From Pythium myriotylum (taxonomy: Eukaryota; Oomycota; Peronosporomycetes; Pythiales; Pythiaceae): a stretch of 64,000 bases of DNA. The first letter of the stretch is position 1. Each line of letters begins with the position of its first letter. The stretch is taken from the NCBI GenBank assembly GCA_023091665.1, contig JALJCQ010000001.1:1860001-1924000 (forward strand), read 5' to 3'. A program made the position numbers and the translations under genes. The notes beneath the pieces are model-generated. The model was given only the letters and a program-made list of their open reading frames with translations, was not told the origin of the DNA and did no database searches. Below are positions 11,817 through 22,523 of the stretch, one piece after another.

Positions 11817-11875
11817 GCGCTTCGTGTATGCAAAAATACAGTTGGATCTTGAAAAGTTGCCCACCTCGAAATCAC

Positions 11876-12851
11876 ATGGGAAATCGACTTGCGAACCCTA
11901 AGCAAAGGCGTCCAAGACTTGTACCAGACGCAACGTCAATAGCCCTTCGATCACAAAATATCACGCATGCGATCGACGACGTCTCGCTAACTGGTGTTGG
12001 CGACCAAAACGGCGGGAAAACGTTCCAACTGATAGGATCAGAGGATGCCGGCTCACCGTTGACACGGCCATCGACGTGGGACTCGGTGAGAGAGACAGTC
12101 AGAGCAACCGATGCCTTTGAGCAATCATCGGAAGAAGAGAAAGACCTTTCACACCAGCAACATGAAATGCAGGTTGCGGGTGAGGCAGACCCTCTCTTGT
12201 TTTTCAGTCGTTGTTGTGACGGACATGACCAAGGCAAGATTGGCTCGGAGAGAGGGCCTCCATCACTGGAAGAACTGTCGTGCCAATACACAAGTGCTCT
12301 GATGCTCATGGCGCGAGGAGACCTCATGTCAGCGGTCACGACGTTTCGCAAACTGGCGAAGAGGCCTGTGGCCTCTCCCATGGCTGCGGACGCTCGAGTT
12401 CGTCTCGCGCAATGCCTGCTCATTATGGATCCGTCACTCGAGAAGAACGGTGGCGAAGTCGAGCGAGTGCTAATCGAGTGTAATGGTGTCCAAGAACAAG
12501 GGTACGCATTGGATCTAGAGGCGAAGGTTAGTTGGTCATGAAAGGGGCAAAACTCTGACTGGTTTGATCACCCTCTGGATGTAGGAGCTACTAGTTCACG
12601 TCCAACTTGCTCGTGGAAATCCAGATGGTGATCCAGAATATGAAAGGAAAGCCGAGCACCCACCATCATGTTCTATACGTGCGGGTGGTAGCGAGCAGTT
12701 TACTTTCTACGAGTATGTCGAGGGAATTCATAGTTCTTCCTCTATCCAAGCAAAACGACAACGTCTCTCCGACTTCCAGGCTACAGCGAATCTGCCGCTA
12801 GGACTAACTCAAGTTGAAGCTGCGAGTTTATTAAGCGGGGAAGTACACTAG
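11876..12851 (+). CDS. Helical-repeat (TPR-like) protein with an N-myristoylation-type start
   Basis: Not recognised. Exons 11876-12526 and 12585-12851 (58-nt intron, phase 0) give 305 residues. The ATG at 11876 was chosen over one at 11828, which lies only 11 nt after the ABC gene stop. The chosen start yields MGNRLANP, a plausible N-myristoylation signal that would tether the protein to membranes. The first 130 residues are polar and low in order. The middle (about 135-220) is a set of amphipathic helices of TPR-like character (SALMLMARGDLMSAVTTFRK, ARVRLAQCLLIM). The C-terminal exon is Ser/Gln-rich. The stop codon faces that of the RCC1-permease gene across a CT microsatellite. Confidence 0.68.
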
Positions 12852-12883
12852 CAAAATCTCTCTTAGTCTATCTCTCTTTCCTT

Positions 12884-12950
<67 letters not shown>

Positions 12951-12957
12951 TTCTCTC
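12884..12957. repeat. (CT)n microsatellite
   Basis: About 70 bp of nearly pure CT dinucleotides with two TTT interruptions near the end, lying between two convergent stop codons (12851 and 12977). It is likely length-polymorphic. Confidence 0.95.
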
Positions 12958-12976
12958 CTACACCTCCCACTCACTT

Positions 12977-15900
12977 TCAGGGCAGGAGAGATTGACTTTC
13001 ACCAACATGTTGTTCTGACATGCCGAGCCGAGGGAAACATTTAAGTTTTCTCTGGACAGACGCGAGCGCCTTCCGCATCGGGACCATCGAAATCTCGTTG
13101 CCTTCTTGAAGGTGGAACAGGAACAGCATAACCCCAACACTTGCGTAAGCCAGAGAGTATTGAGCTGCCCAACCGTACCGTCCTCCTGGAAATAAACCGA
13201 ATGCCCCACGTACAACGTCACTGTCCACCTCGAAGGAATGCACAATGCCAATCGCACTTAGCATACTGGCTACTCCCATCCACGCACTTGCCCGGAGAAA
13301 CTCGCGCTCAATAATGTTCACCATCGTCGAAGCCAGAAATATTGACGTAAGAAGGTAGCCCTGGGACAGTGCGATCATGCCTGATGGATTCACACCAGCC
13401 CGAGTCAACGCGTCGAGCGCTCTCTGGAGCGGCAATCGCTCTGACGTCAAGGTGGGCGAGGCGGAAGAGTATCCAGCAGAAATAGCACTTTGAACCAACT
13501 GGGTGGCCCAGGAAGCGAGTGCCGGGACAATTCCAAGAGCAACGGCTGTCCCGTGGTTGGTGTTGGACGTCGGAGTACGGTTGAAGCTGCTTGCCGAAAT
13601 AACGAGGCCAATCCACAGCAAGAAGCCAACCCCACAAGAGATCGGAACTGTGTTGACTATGATTGTCGACGCTGAGATGTTGATCACACAATGCACAAAC
13701 TCATAAACCACAATTTCAAGGAAGAGAAACGAGCAGACGTACCATCCAAGACAGCAATGAGCACGACGGCCGCTGCCGTTAGGAACACGTAACTAACGCG
13801 TGCCCCCATACTCTTGTAGATTGGCTTGGTGAGATGGTGAGATGGTGAGATGGTGAGATCTTGGTTCATTTTGATTGCACCAAGGAACCTGACTGTCATA
13901 CCTGTCCGATGTAGACACTTGTCGGAAAGGGATTACCCACACATGCGCCAAGCATCGTCACCACGGAATCTGTCCAAGAGGAGAAGTGAGGGGCCACCAA
14001 CAAAAGCAGAAGCTAGACCGGGCGTTCTACCTCCAAGTATTGACAATGTCGGGTCGTAGTGGTCTCCAACAGCAGATGCTGTCTCTATATTTGCGAGTGT
14101 GGACATGACGTTCACAAGGACCATCGGGACTACGACTGAAAGATACTTCCATCCTTCTCCACTAGAAACAAGCAGGGTGAGTAGAGGATTCAAACAAACT
14201 AATTCGCGCGTGACACACCTGGTCATTGCTCTGAAGAAAACAGAGAAATCTAGCCGTAGTAAGACCAACTCGAATTCGAAGGGCTGTGAGAAGGGGGTGA
14301 ACTGTTCCGAACAGCGAATCAGTGGTTTACATCACGTATCGAAAACATGAACAGCCTACCTCCATCGGGTAGTCAAAAACGTATAGAACGAACGCTGTGC
14401 ACGTTCCCAGGAGCAGAGCGCCGAGTCCAGTCGGTACGTGAAGGGGCAACTTAACCCCTGCCCCGAGGCATATGAGCTGGTATCACATGGGTGCGTGGGT
14501 TTGAACAGTGGTCGTGCATCCTGAGCTTAGCATAGTCCACTTACGACAAGGAAGAGAGGCCCGATCGCGATCAAGGGGTTTTCCCAAACTTGGAACGCAA
14601 ATCCCATCGTAAGGAATGCCAAGGCAACACCGGCGACTGAGGAAAGAAGAGCTGCTCTTGGAATGCATCGTCGCATCAGCCCAACAAGGGGAAGACAGAG
14701 GACCTGCAATAATCCGGTCATAAACGCGGCGAACACACCCGCTTCCCATGCCCGATCTACGTTTTGGGTACGCGCATATTCTGGTGCCATGACGGAAAGC
14801 ACGTAGGCGAAAACCAGTACCGTGTTTACGCCATCTGGAAGCGCAGTGACATCAGAGCGCCCTTCCTTTCGCTGAAGTGTTCCGGCATACAGGCCAAAGA
14901 AAACGTTCCCCATGGCTACTGTCGCCGCTGCTGCGGGGACGATTCGAGTAGTAACCTCCTCAGAGGAGAAACCACACTGGATTGGGAGCAGCTGGAAGAT
15001 GAGGAGTATCTGAATGACGAACTGAACAAGTAGACCGAAAAAAGCATCCACGTCTCCTGCTCTCACACGTATCAGCAAACTGTTCGCACGAGTTTAGGCG
15101 AGTACATACCGACAGATATGGCGAGAGTCGTCATGCTTGATGCCACAGGTTGATCATGTGGGGTAGTTAGTGGATCTGTACCGAGAGAAGCCGTGTGTGC
15201 CCAGCCACAAGCTAGATCGACCAACTGATTTCCTTGGAATGCAGGGAGACTGGTTGGAGTGGATGATGTCTTGACAGAACCCAGGCCCAGTTCACCGTCA
15301 CTTCCCCGCCCCCACGCACAAGTTTGATACGTTCGCCGGAAACGAGTACGAGGATCCGTCTCGCTCCGAGCACGACGGAGGAATGCTCCTGGCGACTGCT
15401 CGAGTTCGTCTTCCAAACCAAAATGGCAAATAGTGTGGCGGCCGCCCGCCGCAAGAAGGTGAAGGTCTATGTCACACATGGCTAAAATTTTTGCAGGCTT
15501 CAACACAGTGCTTGGCAAAGTTGTATCCCCAAGTTGATTGTGTTCATTCCACCCCCATCCCCACACGTCGACACGAGACAATCCAGCATCTGGCACCAGC
15601 ATCTCTGGAAGTGATGACGACGTAAGTCGGCGAGTGAGGCGTCGCGGCAATACCGCAAAGCTGTGACGGAAGCTAAGTGTACCAGAAGTTAGTTTCAAAG
15701 ACTGGAAAGCACACTATCGACAAGCGCACCTACCCACAGCAAATCTTGACGACCTTCTTCCCGCGAAAAAAAGTTAGTTCGGTTGGGTGAGTGTGTGATA
15801 TAGTATCTCCAAGCCCGAGCTGACCATAGATACCCCATCCCCACGCGAAAACCCTTTTTTCTTCTGTCAGAACAACGTTGTGCCGAGATCCGCACTCAAT

Positions 15901-16621
15901 CTGAGTCACGGGAGATCCATGAAACTCCGAAGTATCGACAACGCCTGGAAGTGCATTGGACACTTCGCCCCATGAACAGTTGCGCCCAAGAGCCCCATCC
16001 TCGTTCGATCCCCATGAATAGAGTGTGCCGCTTTCACTCACAGCCACTGAATGTGAGCGACCCGTTGCGATTAAGCGAATCCGTACGTCGCTCAGTGCTG
16101 CGACTCGCTTTGGAAGTGAGTGCGACTCCCTGTCACCGTGTCCGAGCTGACCTTCGTCGCCACGTCCCCACGAATACACTCGCCCAGAATCCGACAAGGC
16201 TAGCACGTGAGAGCCCCTCGCTGCGATCGTGACAACGTGCACTCCTGCGAGTCCTTCAACAAGCCGTGGTTCAATCTGGAGGCGAGTGCACGTGATTAAT
16301 CGGGACAGTTCTCTTGGAGCGACTGCCACGGTACCTGGGCCTTCGTGTCTCCAGTGCCAAGTTGTCCATAGTCGTTCTTTCCCCACGAGAAGACGGCTCC
16401 TGCTTTCGTGAGTGCGACTGCACACGCGCGTCGTCAGTGTCAGCTCGGCTCGACAGTGCGCGTCACGGCACCCTACATGTGCAGCGTGACCCGCAGACGA
16501 CCCGCGAGAGAGACTCGTGCGCGAGCGCGCGCACCGCCTGGGGCTTGATGCGCGAGTCGCGGTCGCCGAGCCCGAGCTGTCCGTTGCCGCCCCAGCCCCA
16601 GCAGCTCACAGACGTGGCCAT
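12977..16621 (-). CDS. RCC1-repeat propeller joined in frame to a NCS2/SulP-like multi-pass permease
   Basis: Eleven exons fit in phase: 16621-16477, 16417-16335, 16275-15734, 15672-15110, 15056-14545, 14476-14360, 14301-14219, 14161-14031, 13969-13902, 13824-13743, 13671-12977, giving 1,006 residues. Residues 1-430 are RCC1 blades, with repeated strands such as VSCWGWGGNGQLGLGD, VYSWGRGDEGQLGHGD and VFAWGWGIYGQLGLGD. From about 445 a transporter begins (GDVDAFFGLLVQFVIQILLI), with the loop DVTALPDGVNTVLVFAY, the helix-loop LDSVVTMLGACVGNPFPTS and a last membrane pair near 750-990. The transporter resembles the bacterial xanthine/uracil-permease-like (NCS2) group; substrate unknown. The RCC1 part could act as a regulatory or adaptor domain (inference). 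Alternatively there are two overlapping genes: a permease start ATG at 15134 would give 570 residues, and retention of intron 15109-15057 would end an RCC1-only protein at 15072. Confidence 0.75.
13828..13858. repeat. Decamer tandem repeat inside an intron
   Basis: About three to four copies of GAGATGGTGA lie inside intron 13901-13825 of the RCC1-permease gene, next to the acceptor (minus sense CTCACCATCT). This explains the longer-than-average 77-nt intron. Confidence 0.85.
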
Positions 16622-16723
16622 CGCGCCGTCACTTGGTGAGTCAGTTCCCTGTCAAGTGACGACCCCGATTTGACCCACCGGGGGCTCTATACTTGAAGTT
16701 GTTTAGTCGCCAACGTGGTGGAC
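16622..16723. promoter_or_regulatory. Short divergent promoter region
   Basis: 102 bp between the start codon of the RCC1-permease gene (16621, minus) and that of the PD-(D/E)XK-like gene (16724, plus). No core element is recognisable beyond a CTATACTTGAA stretch near 16687. Confidence 0.4.
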
Positions 16724-18046
16724 ATGTCCTCGGTCTCGAGCGACGCGAGCCCGCCCACCGACGCGAGCGTCGTGCAGTTGGCCGCGTCCAAGATCGCGCT
16801 TCTCATCGGCCTCCACGAGTTCGGCAACGTCGCCGAGACTGTGCTCGAGGTGACAAGGGCCTGACAGTGGGATCTCGCTCCTCCATGTGACTGACGAGTG
16901 GTCTGCAGTACGTGTATCAACACCACGAGCACTTGCTCGAGAGAGACGCCAAGACGCTTGGTCTCACTCTCGTGTCGAAGGAAGATGAACTGGGAGACCT
17001 TGTGGGTCGAACGGGCGACGCGCTCGCACCGCAATTCCTCGAGATCATGAAGTGGGCAGAGAATCGGCGACAGCCGGTGACACAGGCAACAGCGGCGACA
17101 CTGCTCGAGACGGTGGATGAACTTGTCTCTCAAGCCCACGGTAAGCGAAAGCTGAAGGCAGAGGATGCCCAAGAAGTGAAGCGCCAGCTGAGTGAGCGAA
17201 TTCGACTGAGCTACGGCAGTCGCAATGAGGATCTGGCAATAAGGGTAAGGTTTCTTGCCAGTGAGACTCGTGCGAGGTGATCAGAAGTGCTCATACGTTT
17301 TGGCACCTCGAAAGAGCAGGCCTACGAGAGACAAACTGGGTGCGTGTCGCTGTCCGCTATAAAACGTTTGGGGTCCCCCAAACTCGAACTTACCCTCGAA
17401 GCTTTGTTGAAGGTCCTCTGTCCGTTTGACCAATCAACACTTCTACACCCTCCAGTTTCCGCGGCTTCGGGATGACTCGACAGTTGTGGCAACTGACTTC
17501 AACTTAATCGAGAAGAAGATAAAGTCCGTCAAACTTGACAGAGGAGGTGGTAATCGTCGAGAGCTGCTGAATGACGATTCCGCAGTCGACAATAACACTG
17601 TCGACATTGGCAGCGAAAGTTGTGATGGAGCTCCGTACTTTACGATTTGCGGCATGATTGACGGTGTCGCAGACAGTCTTGAGATCGTATCTGACGACAA
17701 TTGGGAGCTGAATCCAGTCCTCATTGAGGTGAAGAATCGACTGCGTGGATTTCGTTTACCACCTCCACTTCACGAGTACATTCAAATGGCGATTTACTTC
17801 AAGATGATTGGCCTCACAAAGGGAGATCTAGTCCAATGTCTTCACGCTGATCGAACCCAAATCCACGTTACAAGGGTGTCTATGGGGGAATTTCCACTTC
17901 GGAATCGGTTGTCATCCATGCGAGAGGGTGAGGATAGTTTGTGGTCCACTGTCATTCTTCCTCGTTTGTATGCATTAGTGCAAGCCATTAAGAACTTTCG
18001 GTACAACGACACGCTACGCCTTGCGTTCCTCAATGGTAGCGGATAG
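16724..18046 (+). CDS. PD-(D/E)XK nuclease-superfamily protein, YqaJ/lambda-exonuclease-like
   Basis: Predicted nuclease-fold protein; activity not shown. Exons are 16724-16849, 16909-17244, about 17317-17412 and 17456-18046, roughly 382 residues. The first 150 residues are helical with no known domain. Then come AYERQTG (typical of the YqaJ-type first helix), ICGMIDGVAD with a candidate metal-binding Asp, LIEVKNR giving the E-x-K core, and HEYIQMAIYFKMIG, which matches the Q-x-x-x-Y helix of the exonuclease fold. The second intron is uncertain: donor GTAAGG at 17245 with acceptor AG at 17316 or 17319 both keep phase 0. The third (17413-17455) is only 43 nt with a GTCC donor, so it is the weakest junction. 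The stop lies 66 bp from the Rab28 stop (convergent). Confidence 0.7.
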
Positions 18047-18112
18047 CACTCCTCAAACAGGAATGTGACTTCATATGATGTAGTCCAAGATAAGACAAAC
18101 GATAATCCTTGT

Positions 18113-18853
18113 CTACATTAGCATGCACTTCTCGCGCACAGCCATGGAGTGAATTCTCATTCGGCGTTCAGATTTACGTGATTCATGGGCTTGATCTTCC
18201 GCTTCGATCTGATCTGCTATTGCCGTTCGCCCTTCATCCTCTCCGCCAGTTGGAACAGTAGCCCGCACGATTGTGTCACAGAAAGATAGTTCAAAATCTG
18301 ATACCTGGATTCTGGCCGCAGCCGCACAAATCTTGTAGATGCTCTTCAGAACATTGTCCCCGCTTCGAGCGGACATCAAAAATCCCCCTTGCAATCTATG
18401 CTTTTGAATAAATTCCTCGTGCCTCGCGTTGGTGACCACACGATGAGCGATGAGATCTATCTTGTTGCCGACAAGGTGCAGGTGGAGCGGACGATCACCG
18501 AGCCTCTCAGCCCCAGTGTTAAAATTGCGAGCTATCCGTAGCCAATCTTCAGTGTCAGTGAACGATTGAGCATCCGTGACATCATAGCATAGCAAAGCGA
18601 CATGAACGCCGAAGATGTACTTGGCGAGCATTTTGCTGTTAATTGTTTGTCCACCGATATCCCATACCTGGAGCACAAGACGCTGGTCACGAGGGAACTG
18701 GAGCTTCTTCTCATAAAAGTCCAGTCCGACTGTCTGCTTATACACGCGTGTGAAGCCATCATCGACAAAGCGAGCAATTAGGCTTGACTTTCCCACGGAA
18801 CCATTACCCAGCAGTATAAGTTTTATGGCCGGATCGCCACGCGACATCGACAT
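18113..18853 (-). CDS. RAB28: Rab28-like small GTPase
   Basis: Single exon, 246 residues, ATG at 18853. Motifs: P-loop GNGSVGKSS, switch I/II region YKQTVGLDFYEKK and VWDIGGQT, base-binding GNKIDL, and MSAR in place of the usual SAK. The WDIGGQT and YKQTVGLDF strings are diagnostic for Rab28 rather than canonical Rabs (WDTAGQE). The C-terminus ends CMLM, a CaaX-type box as in Rab28 (single prenyl group, probably farnesyl) instead of the double-cysteine Rab ending. Rab28 family members act at the base of cilia with the BBSome in animals and trypanosomes; a similar role here is inference. The C-terminal extension (about 200-240) is charged. Confidence 0.88.
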   Translation of the reverse strand: MSMSRGDPAIKLILLGNGSVGKSSLIARFVDDGFTRVYKQTVGLDFYEKKLQFPRDQRLVLQVWDIGGQTINSKMLAKYIFGVHVALLCYDVTDAQSFTDTEDWLRIARNFNTGAERLGDRPLHLHLVGNKIDLIAHRVVTNARHEEFIQKHRLQGGFLMSARSGDNVLKSIYKICAAAARIQVSDFELSFCDTIVRATVPTGGEDEGRTAIADQIEAEDQAHESRKSERRMRIHSMAVREKCMLM

Positions 18854-19081
18854 TCCTATTCAGCGATCGACTTAATACAATCAGCCCACAGGGGGGCGAC
18901 GTGGAGTTTTTCATTCTAGCATGAGCTTAAAATACTCAACCAATGTATAACTTCTTGAAACAGAATGCTTCGAAGTAGATCGTAGCGATATTCCAAGTGG
19001 TACGCTTCACCACCCTCATCCGAATGGAGCTAGTACGAATACCATCCTTGATCTCCGGGTTTGGTTGGAGAGGCTGAAGGA
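18854..19081. promoter_or_regulatory. Intergenic region upstream of Rab28
   Basis: 228 bp between the UPF3 stop and the Rab28 start, both on the minus strand. It must hold the UPF3 3' UTR and Rab28 promoter. No motif was recognised. Confidence 0.3.
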
Positions 19082-20777
19082 TCAACTAGCAGGTGTTGTG
19101 TTTTTCGGTGCGAAAACCTTCTTCTACACAAGCAGCACTTCATGAGACTGCTAAAGACACAAAAACCGAGGTAAACCCTTACCGGTTGATCTCCACGCCC
19201 ATTTCCTTTACTACCTCTCCCAGCACGAGAGTCTCGTCGCCCACGAGTGGCGACTCCCTTACTTCCCTCTTTTCCACTTAAATCCAGCGAAGGTGCTTCC
19301 CCTCCACCCGCTTCAACCGAAGCTTGTCCAGTTCGACGAGAAGGTTTTGCGCTGCTACTCTTGTTCTTTCCACCTCCAGGCTTCACTTTCGTCAAGTCTT
19401 CGGACGATGCACTCTCTGTTGCGTTTGGTTGCGCTGCATCGTTGCGGTTTGCTAGGGTCTTTGCCCCCATGATTGCAATATTTCCTGGTTCGAGGTTATC
19501 AACACCATCGTATTTTTCTTTGGTGGACTTTCCTCGCGTTTTTCGAGGTTTTGCAGCATCTTACCGATAAACGACGAAGATTAGTCAGTCTGAAAGGAAA
19601 ACGATAGCACCAGGGAATTTCAAACCTTTTACGGCGGTCGATTCACTGGCTTTTGTCTTCGCTTTCGAGTTTTTTCCTTTTTCTTTGGCCAATTTCTGTG
19701 CAAATGGAATCCAAGATATCACAAGATGAAACACCTTATCAGCTTGAAAACGACATAGCGTACTCCGTCCTTCGTGGATTTTGACCTGGTGCCACGCGCT
19801 TTCTCGGACTTGCCTCCGAATTTGCTCTTCACCTCGCATAATGTTAGATTAATGATGAACCTTCGCTATGGAAGCACCAGCCTACCTTCTTATCCCGTTT
19901 GCGCTCATTCAAAAACTGTACAAGAGCTGCGACAGGTTTCTCTGCACCTCCTTGAGCTTCTTTCGAGTCTGCTGCAACATCTGCACTTGGAAGTTTCTGT
20001 TCAGAGTGGGATGAAGTTCATGATTAGCATTCACCACGAACTCAGGGCCAGTACCAGCACGAACCTCCTTTGGCTTCGACAAAGATTCCAGGAACGCCAT
20101 GTAGTCCGGATCGCGGTCGATGGTGCCCACTTTCGCATCTTTACGTTGTTTCTCACGAGGAACTTTCTGAAATGGCGCAAAATCCACGTCCAGAACTGTA
20201 GCAATTGTTAGTTGAGCGGGTGTCGCTATCAACACGAAGCTGGTCTTCACTCACGTTTACCCTCACCAACGTGGTGTCCGTTCAGGTTGTCGATGAGAGT
20301 CTTAGCTTCCTCGGTATCCTTCTTGAAGTCCAGATATAACCGCCCGGGACGAGGCACGCGATTATTGGTGCGGATTTTGCCAGCGACGAAGCGCCAAACA
20401 CGTTGCCGTGCACCCCCGTGGCTCTCCACTAGTTCAAAGATTTTGTCCTCATCCCAGTCGTGAGGAATGTTGCGGATGAGAACCTTCCGTGTGATCACGC
20501 TCACATTGCGTGCTGGCCGACTCGCTGGCGTTCCTCCTGTGCCACCTGTGCCGGCATTACTTCCACGACCTCCGCTTCCCGTTTTTCGCGGAGGTTTGCT
20601 TTTAGGGTTCCGGGCAGTCTCGCTGTGTGGCACTGTGGCATCCTGCGTTGGTGAGGTCTCTGCTGTGGCGCCGCTCCGCGCACCACGCCCCCCGCCACCT
20701 CCACCACGGCCTCGGCCTCGCCCAGCGCTCTTGCCAGTTCTACCGCCTTCTCCACTGCGTCGCTGTGGAGGTGCCAT
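19082..20777 (-). CDS. UPF3: UPF3 homologue, nonsense-mediated mRNA decay factor
   Basis: Bridges UPF2 to the exon-junction complex in mRNA surveillance. Seven exons fit in phase: 20777-20255, 20195-20065, 19996-19886, 19824-19786, 19695-19626, 19559-19183, 19123-19082, giving 430 residues. The RNP-like Smg4/UPF3 domain runs from KVLIRNIPHDWDEDKIFELV (about residue 100) through RPGRLYLDFK to the family hallmark VDFAPFQKVPREKQRKDAKV and DPDYMAFLESL. The N-terminus is a Gly/Arg-rich low-complexity stretch (GRGRGRGGGGGGRG) that could bind RNA. The C-terminal half is basic and disordered (Lys/Ser/Arg), ending KKVFAPKNTTPAS. The ATG at 20777 is the first in-frame ATG; the frame upstream has only GTG. 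A recognisable C-terminal EJC-binding motif was not seen. Confidence 0.88.
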
Positions 20778-21048
20778 TGTCCAACTTCTCAACCATGACA
20801 CAGCGCATTATTTTCCATTTCTTGAGCACAGACCTGACTTGATATTTTTATGAAGGTCATTTTTTCTCAATCCACAGTTAGAGTTATATGTAAGTGACTT
20901 GTAAAATGTTTGTACAATATTTCAAAATAATTTAGTTATAGGATGCTCTTTAAGACCGTTGAACATTGTACCATGCTTTCGGCTCAACGCGCCGCCATCT
21001 TATATCAGTAAGAAGCAGAGTCGCGGTTGGCTGCAACACTCATCCAAA
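20778..21048. promoter_or_regulatory. AT-rich divergent intergenic region (UPF3/EED)
   Basis: 271 bp between the divergent starts of UPF3 and EED. The middle (20840-20960) is strikingly AT-rich for this region, with TTATA/ATATTT stretches, and is the best candidate promoter core. Confidence 0.4.
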
Positions 21049-22335
21049 ATGGCCGAGGCCTCGGTCGCAGACCCAGCCCACGCACCCGCGCGCACGCCGT
21101 CGCCGCCGGCCGCGTCTGGGGACTCCGTCCCGGAGTCCGAGCAGTCTGTTCTCTCGCGTCTGCGGAAGAAGCCGTACAAGTTCTCAGGTAGGCTCCACGA
21201 TCCACCTGCACCCTCCTCGCCTCGCCTTGGTGACCTCTCTCGTCAGGCTACGTACGAGAAGATCATGGAAAACCGATTTACGCCGTCGCATTCTGCGATG
21301 TTCTTCCTCTCTATGAGAAAAATTTCGCTGCAGCTGGCGGCAACAGAGTGAGTACGAGTCAACTGCTTCTCTGCATCTTCAAACTGAAGTTCCAAACTGT
21401 AGGTGACGCTGTACGAATGCTTGGACAATGGGGGTGTCGATGTTATTCAAGTATACGTCGATGGCGATGCTGAAGAGCAGTATTTCACTCTGGCATGGAC
21501 CGTCGACGTCCTCACCGGCTCGCCACTACTGGCTGTCGCAGGCTTTCGTGGGCATATAAAGGTACTGAACGTCATTACCCAGTCAGTGTTGACTGTTCTC
21601 TCGGGGCACGGGAATGCAGTGAACGAGCTCAAGTTCCATCCAGTAGACCCGAGCTTGCTGCTTTCGGCAGGGAAAGATGAGTCTATCCGTCTGTGGAACT
21701 CGCTCACCGGCGTCTGCATTGCCATTTTTGCTGGCCATCTTGGCCATCGAGACGAAGTCCTTAGTGCTGACTTCCATCTTACTGGACGCTCGTTTGTGTC
21801 TTCCGGTATGGATAACACTATTAAAATATGGGATCTCGAAGATCCCACGGTGCAAACAGCGATCGAGAAGTCGTACACAGAGCCTCGTCCGGAAGATCGC
21901 CCGTTTGACACCAAGTTTGTTCAGTTTCCCGCATATTGTACCAGCAAAGTGCATGCCGACTACGTTGATTGCGTTCGCTTTGTCGGAGATCTCGTGCTTT
22001 CAAAGTCGACGGGTAACAAGGTTGTGTTTTGGAAACCGAATCCGTCCCGTGGCAAAGATGCTGTGACCGTATTGCGCGAGTACCATTACAAAGAGGCTGA
22101 GCTGTGGTTCATGAAGTTTGGCCTCGACTCTCGGCTGGAGATCATGGCTGTCGGCAACAAGAAGGGTGTCATTAGCGTGTTCGATCTCGACTCGGATTCG
22201 GAGCGGGCACTCTGCAAGCTCAAGCATAACAACTGCAAGAGCACGATCCGACAGGTGAGTTTTAGTCGTGATGGCCGCACGGTGCTGGCATGCGCAGACG
22301 ACATGACCATTTGGCGCTTCGACCTGCCCCAATGA
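21049..22335 (+). CDS. EED: EED/ESC homologue, WD40 subunit of Polycomb repressive complex 2
   Basis: Reads H3K27me3 and stimulates the PRC2 methyltransferase in animals and plants. Exons 21049-21187, 21247-21347 and 21403-22335 (phases 1 and 0) give 390 residues. A polar N-terminal tail of about 45 residues leads into the propeller. Family strings are REDHGKPIYAVAF, GGNRVTLYEC, LLAVAGFRGHIKVLN, GHGNAVNELKFHP, GHRDEVLSADFHLTG, YVDCVRFVGDLVLSKS, VVFWKP and IRQVSFSRDGRTVLACADD. By alignment from memory with human EED, the aromatic cage is kept as aromatic residues but two Tyr positions are Phe (EQYFTLAW and LWFMKF). It lies 188 bp upstream of the kinesin gene on the same strand. Confidence 0.93.
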
Positions 22336-22523
22336 AGGAAGTAATAAAGTCTCCCCGCTGGGGCACAATTCTTCTTTCCACAGTAGTACGTGTCGCCTGT
22401 TTTCTGTTCAAATATTTGAAAGATAAAGTTAGCGTGGGAAAAGAAGGCGCCAAAATTTCTTCGACCTGCTGGAGCTCTTCGAGCGACGCCCGAATTGGAA
22501 GAAACGGCTAAGCTTAGCAGGCG

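Noticed and set aside
11828..11875. Upstream ATG for the helical-repeat gene
   Set aside because: It is only 11 nt after the ABC transporter stop, leaving no room for a promoter or leader; the ATG at 11876 gives a myristoylation-type start.
15072..15698. RCC1 gene ending at the 15072 stop as an independent gene
   Set aside because: The stop lies inside a phase-consistent intron that joins directly to the transporter. Kept only as a possible intron-retention isoform.
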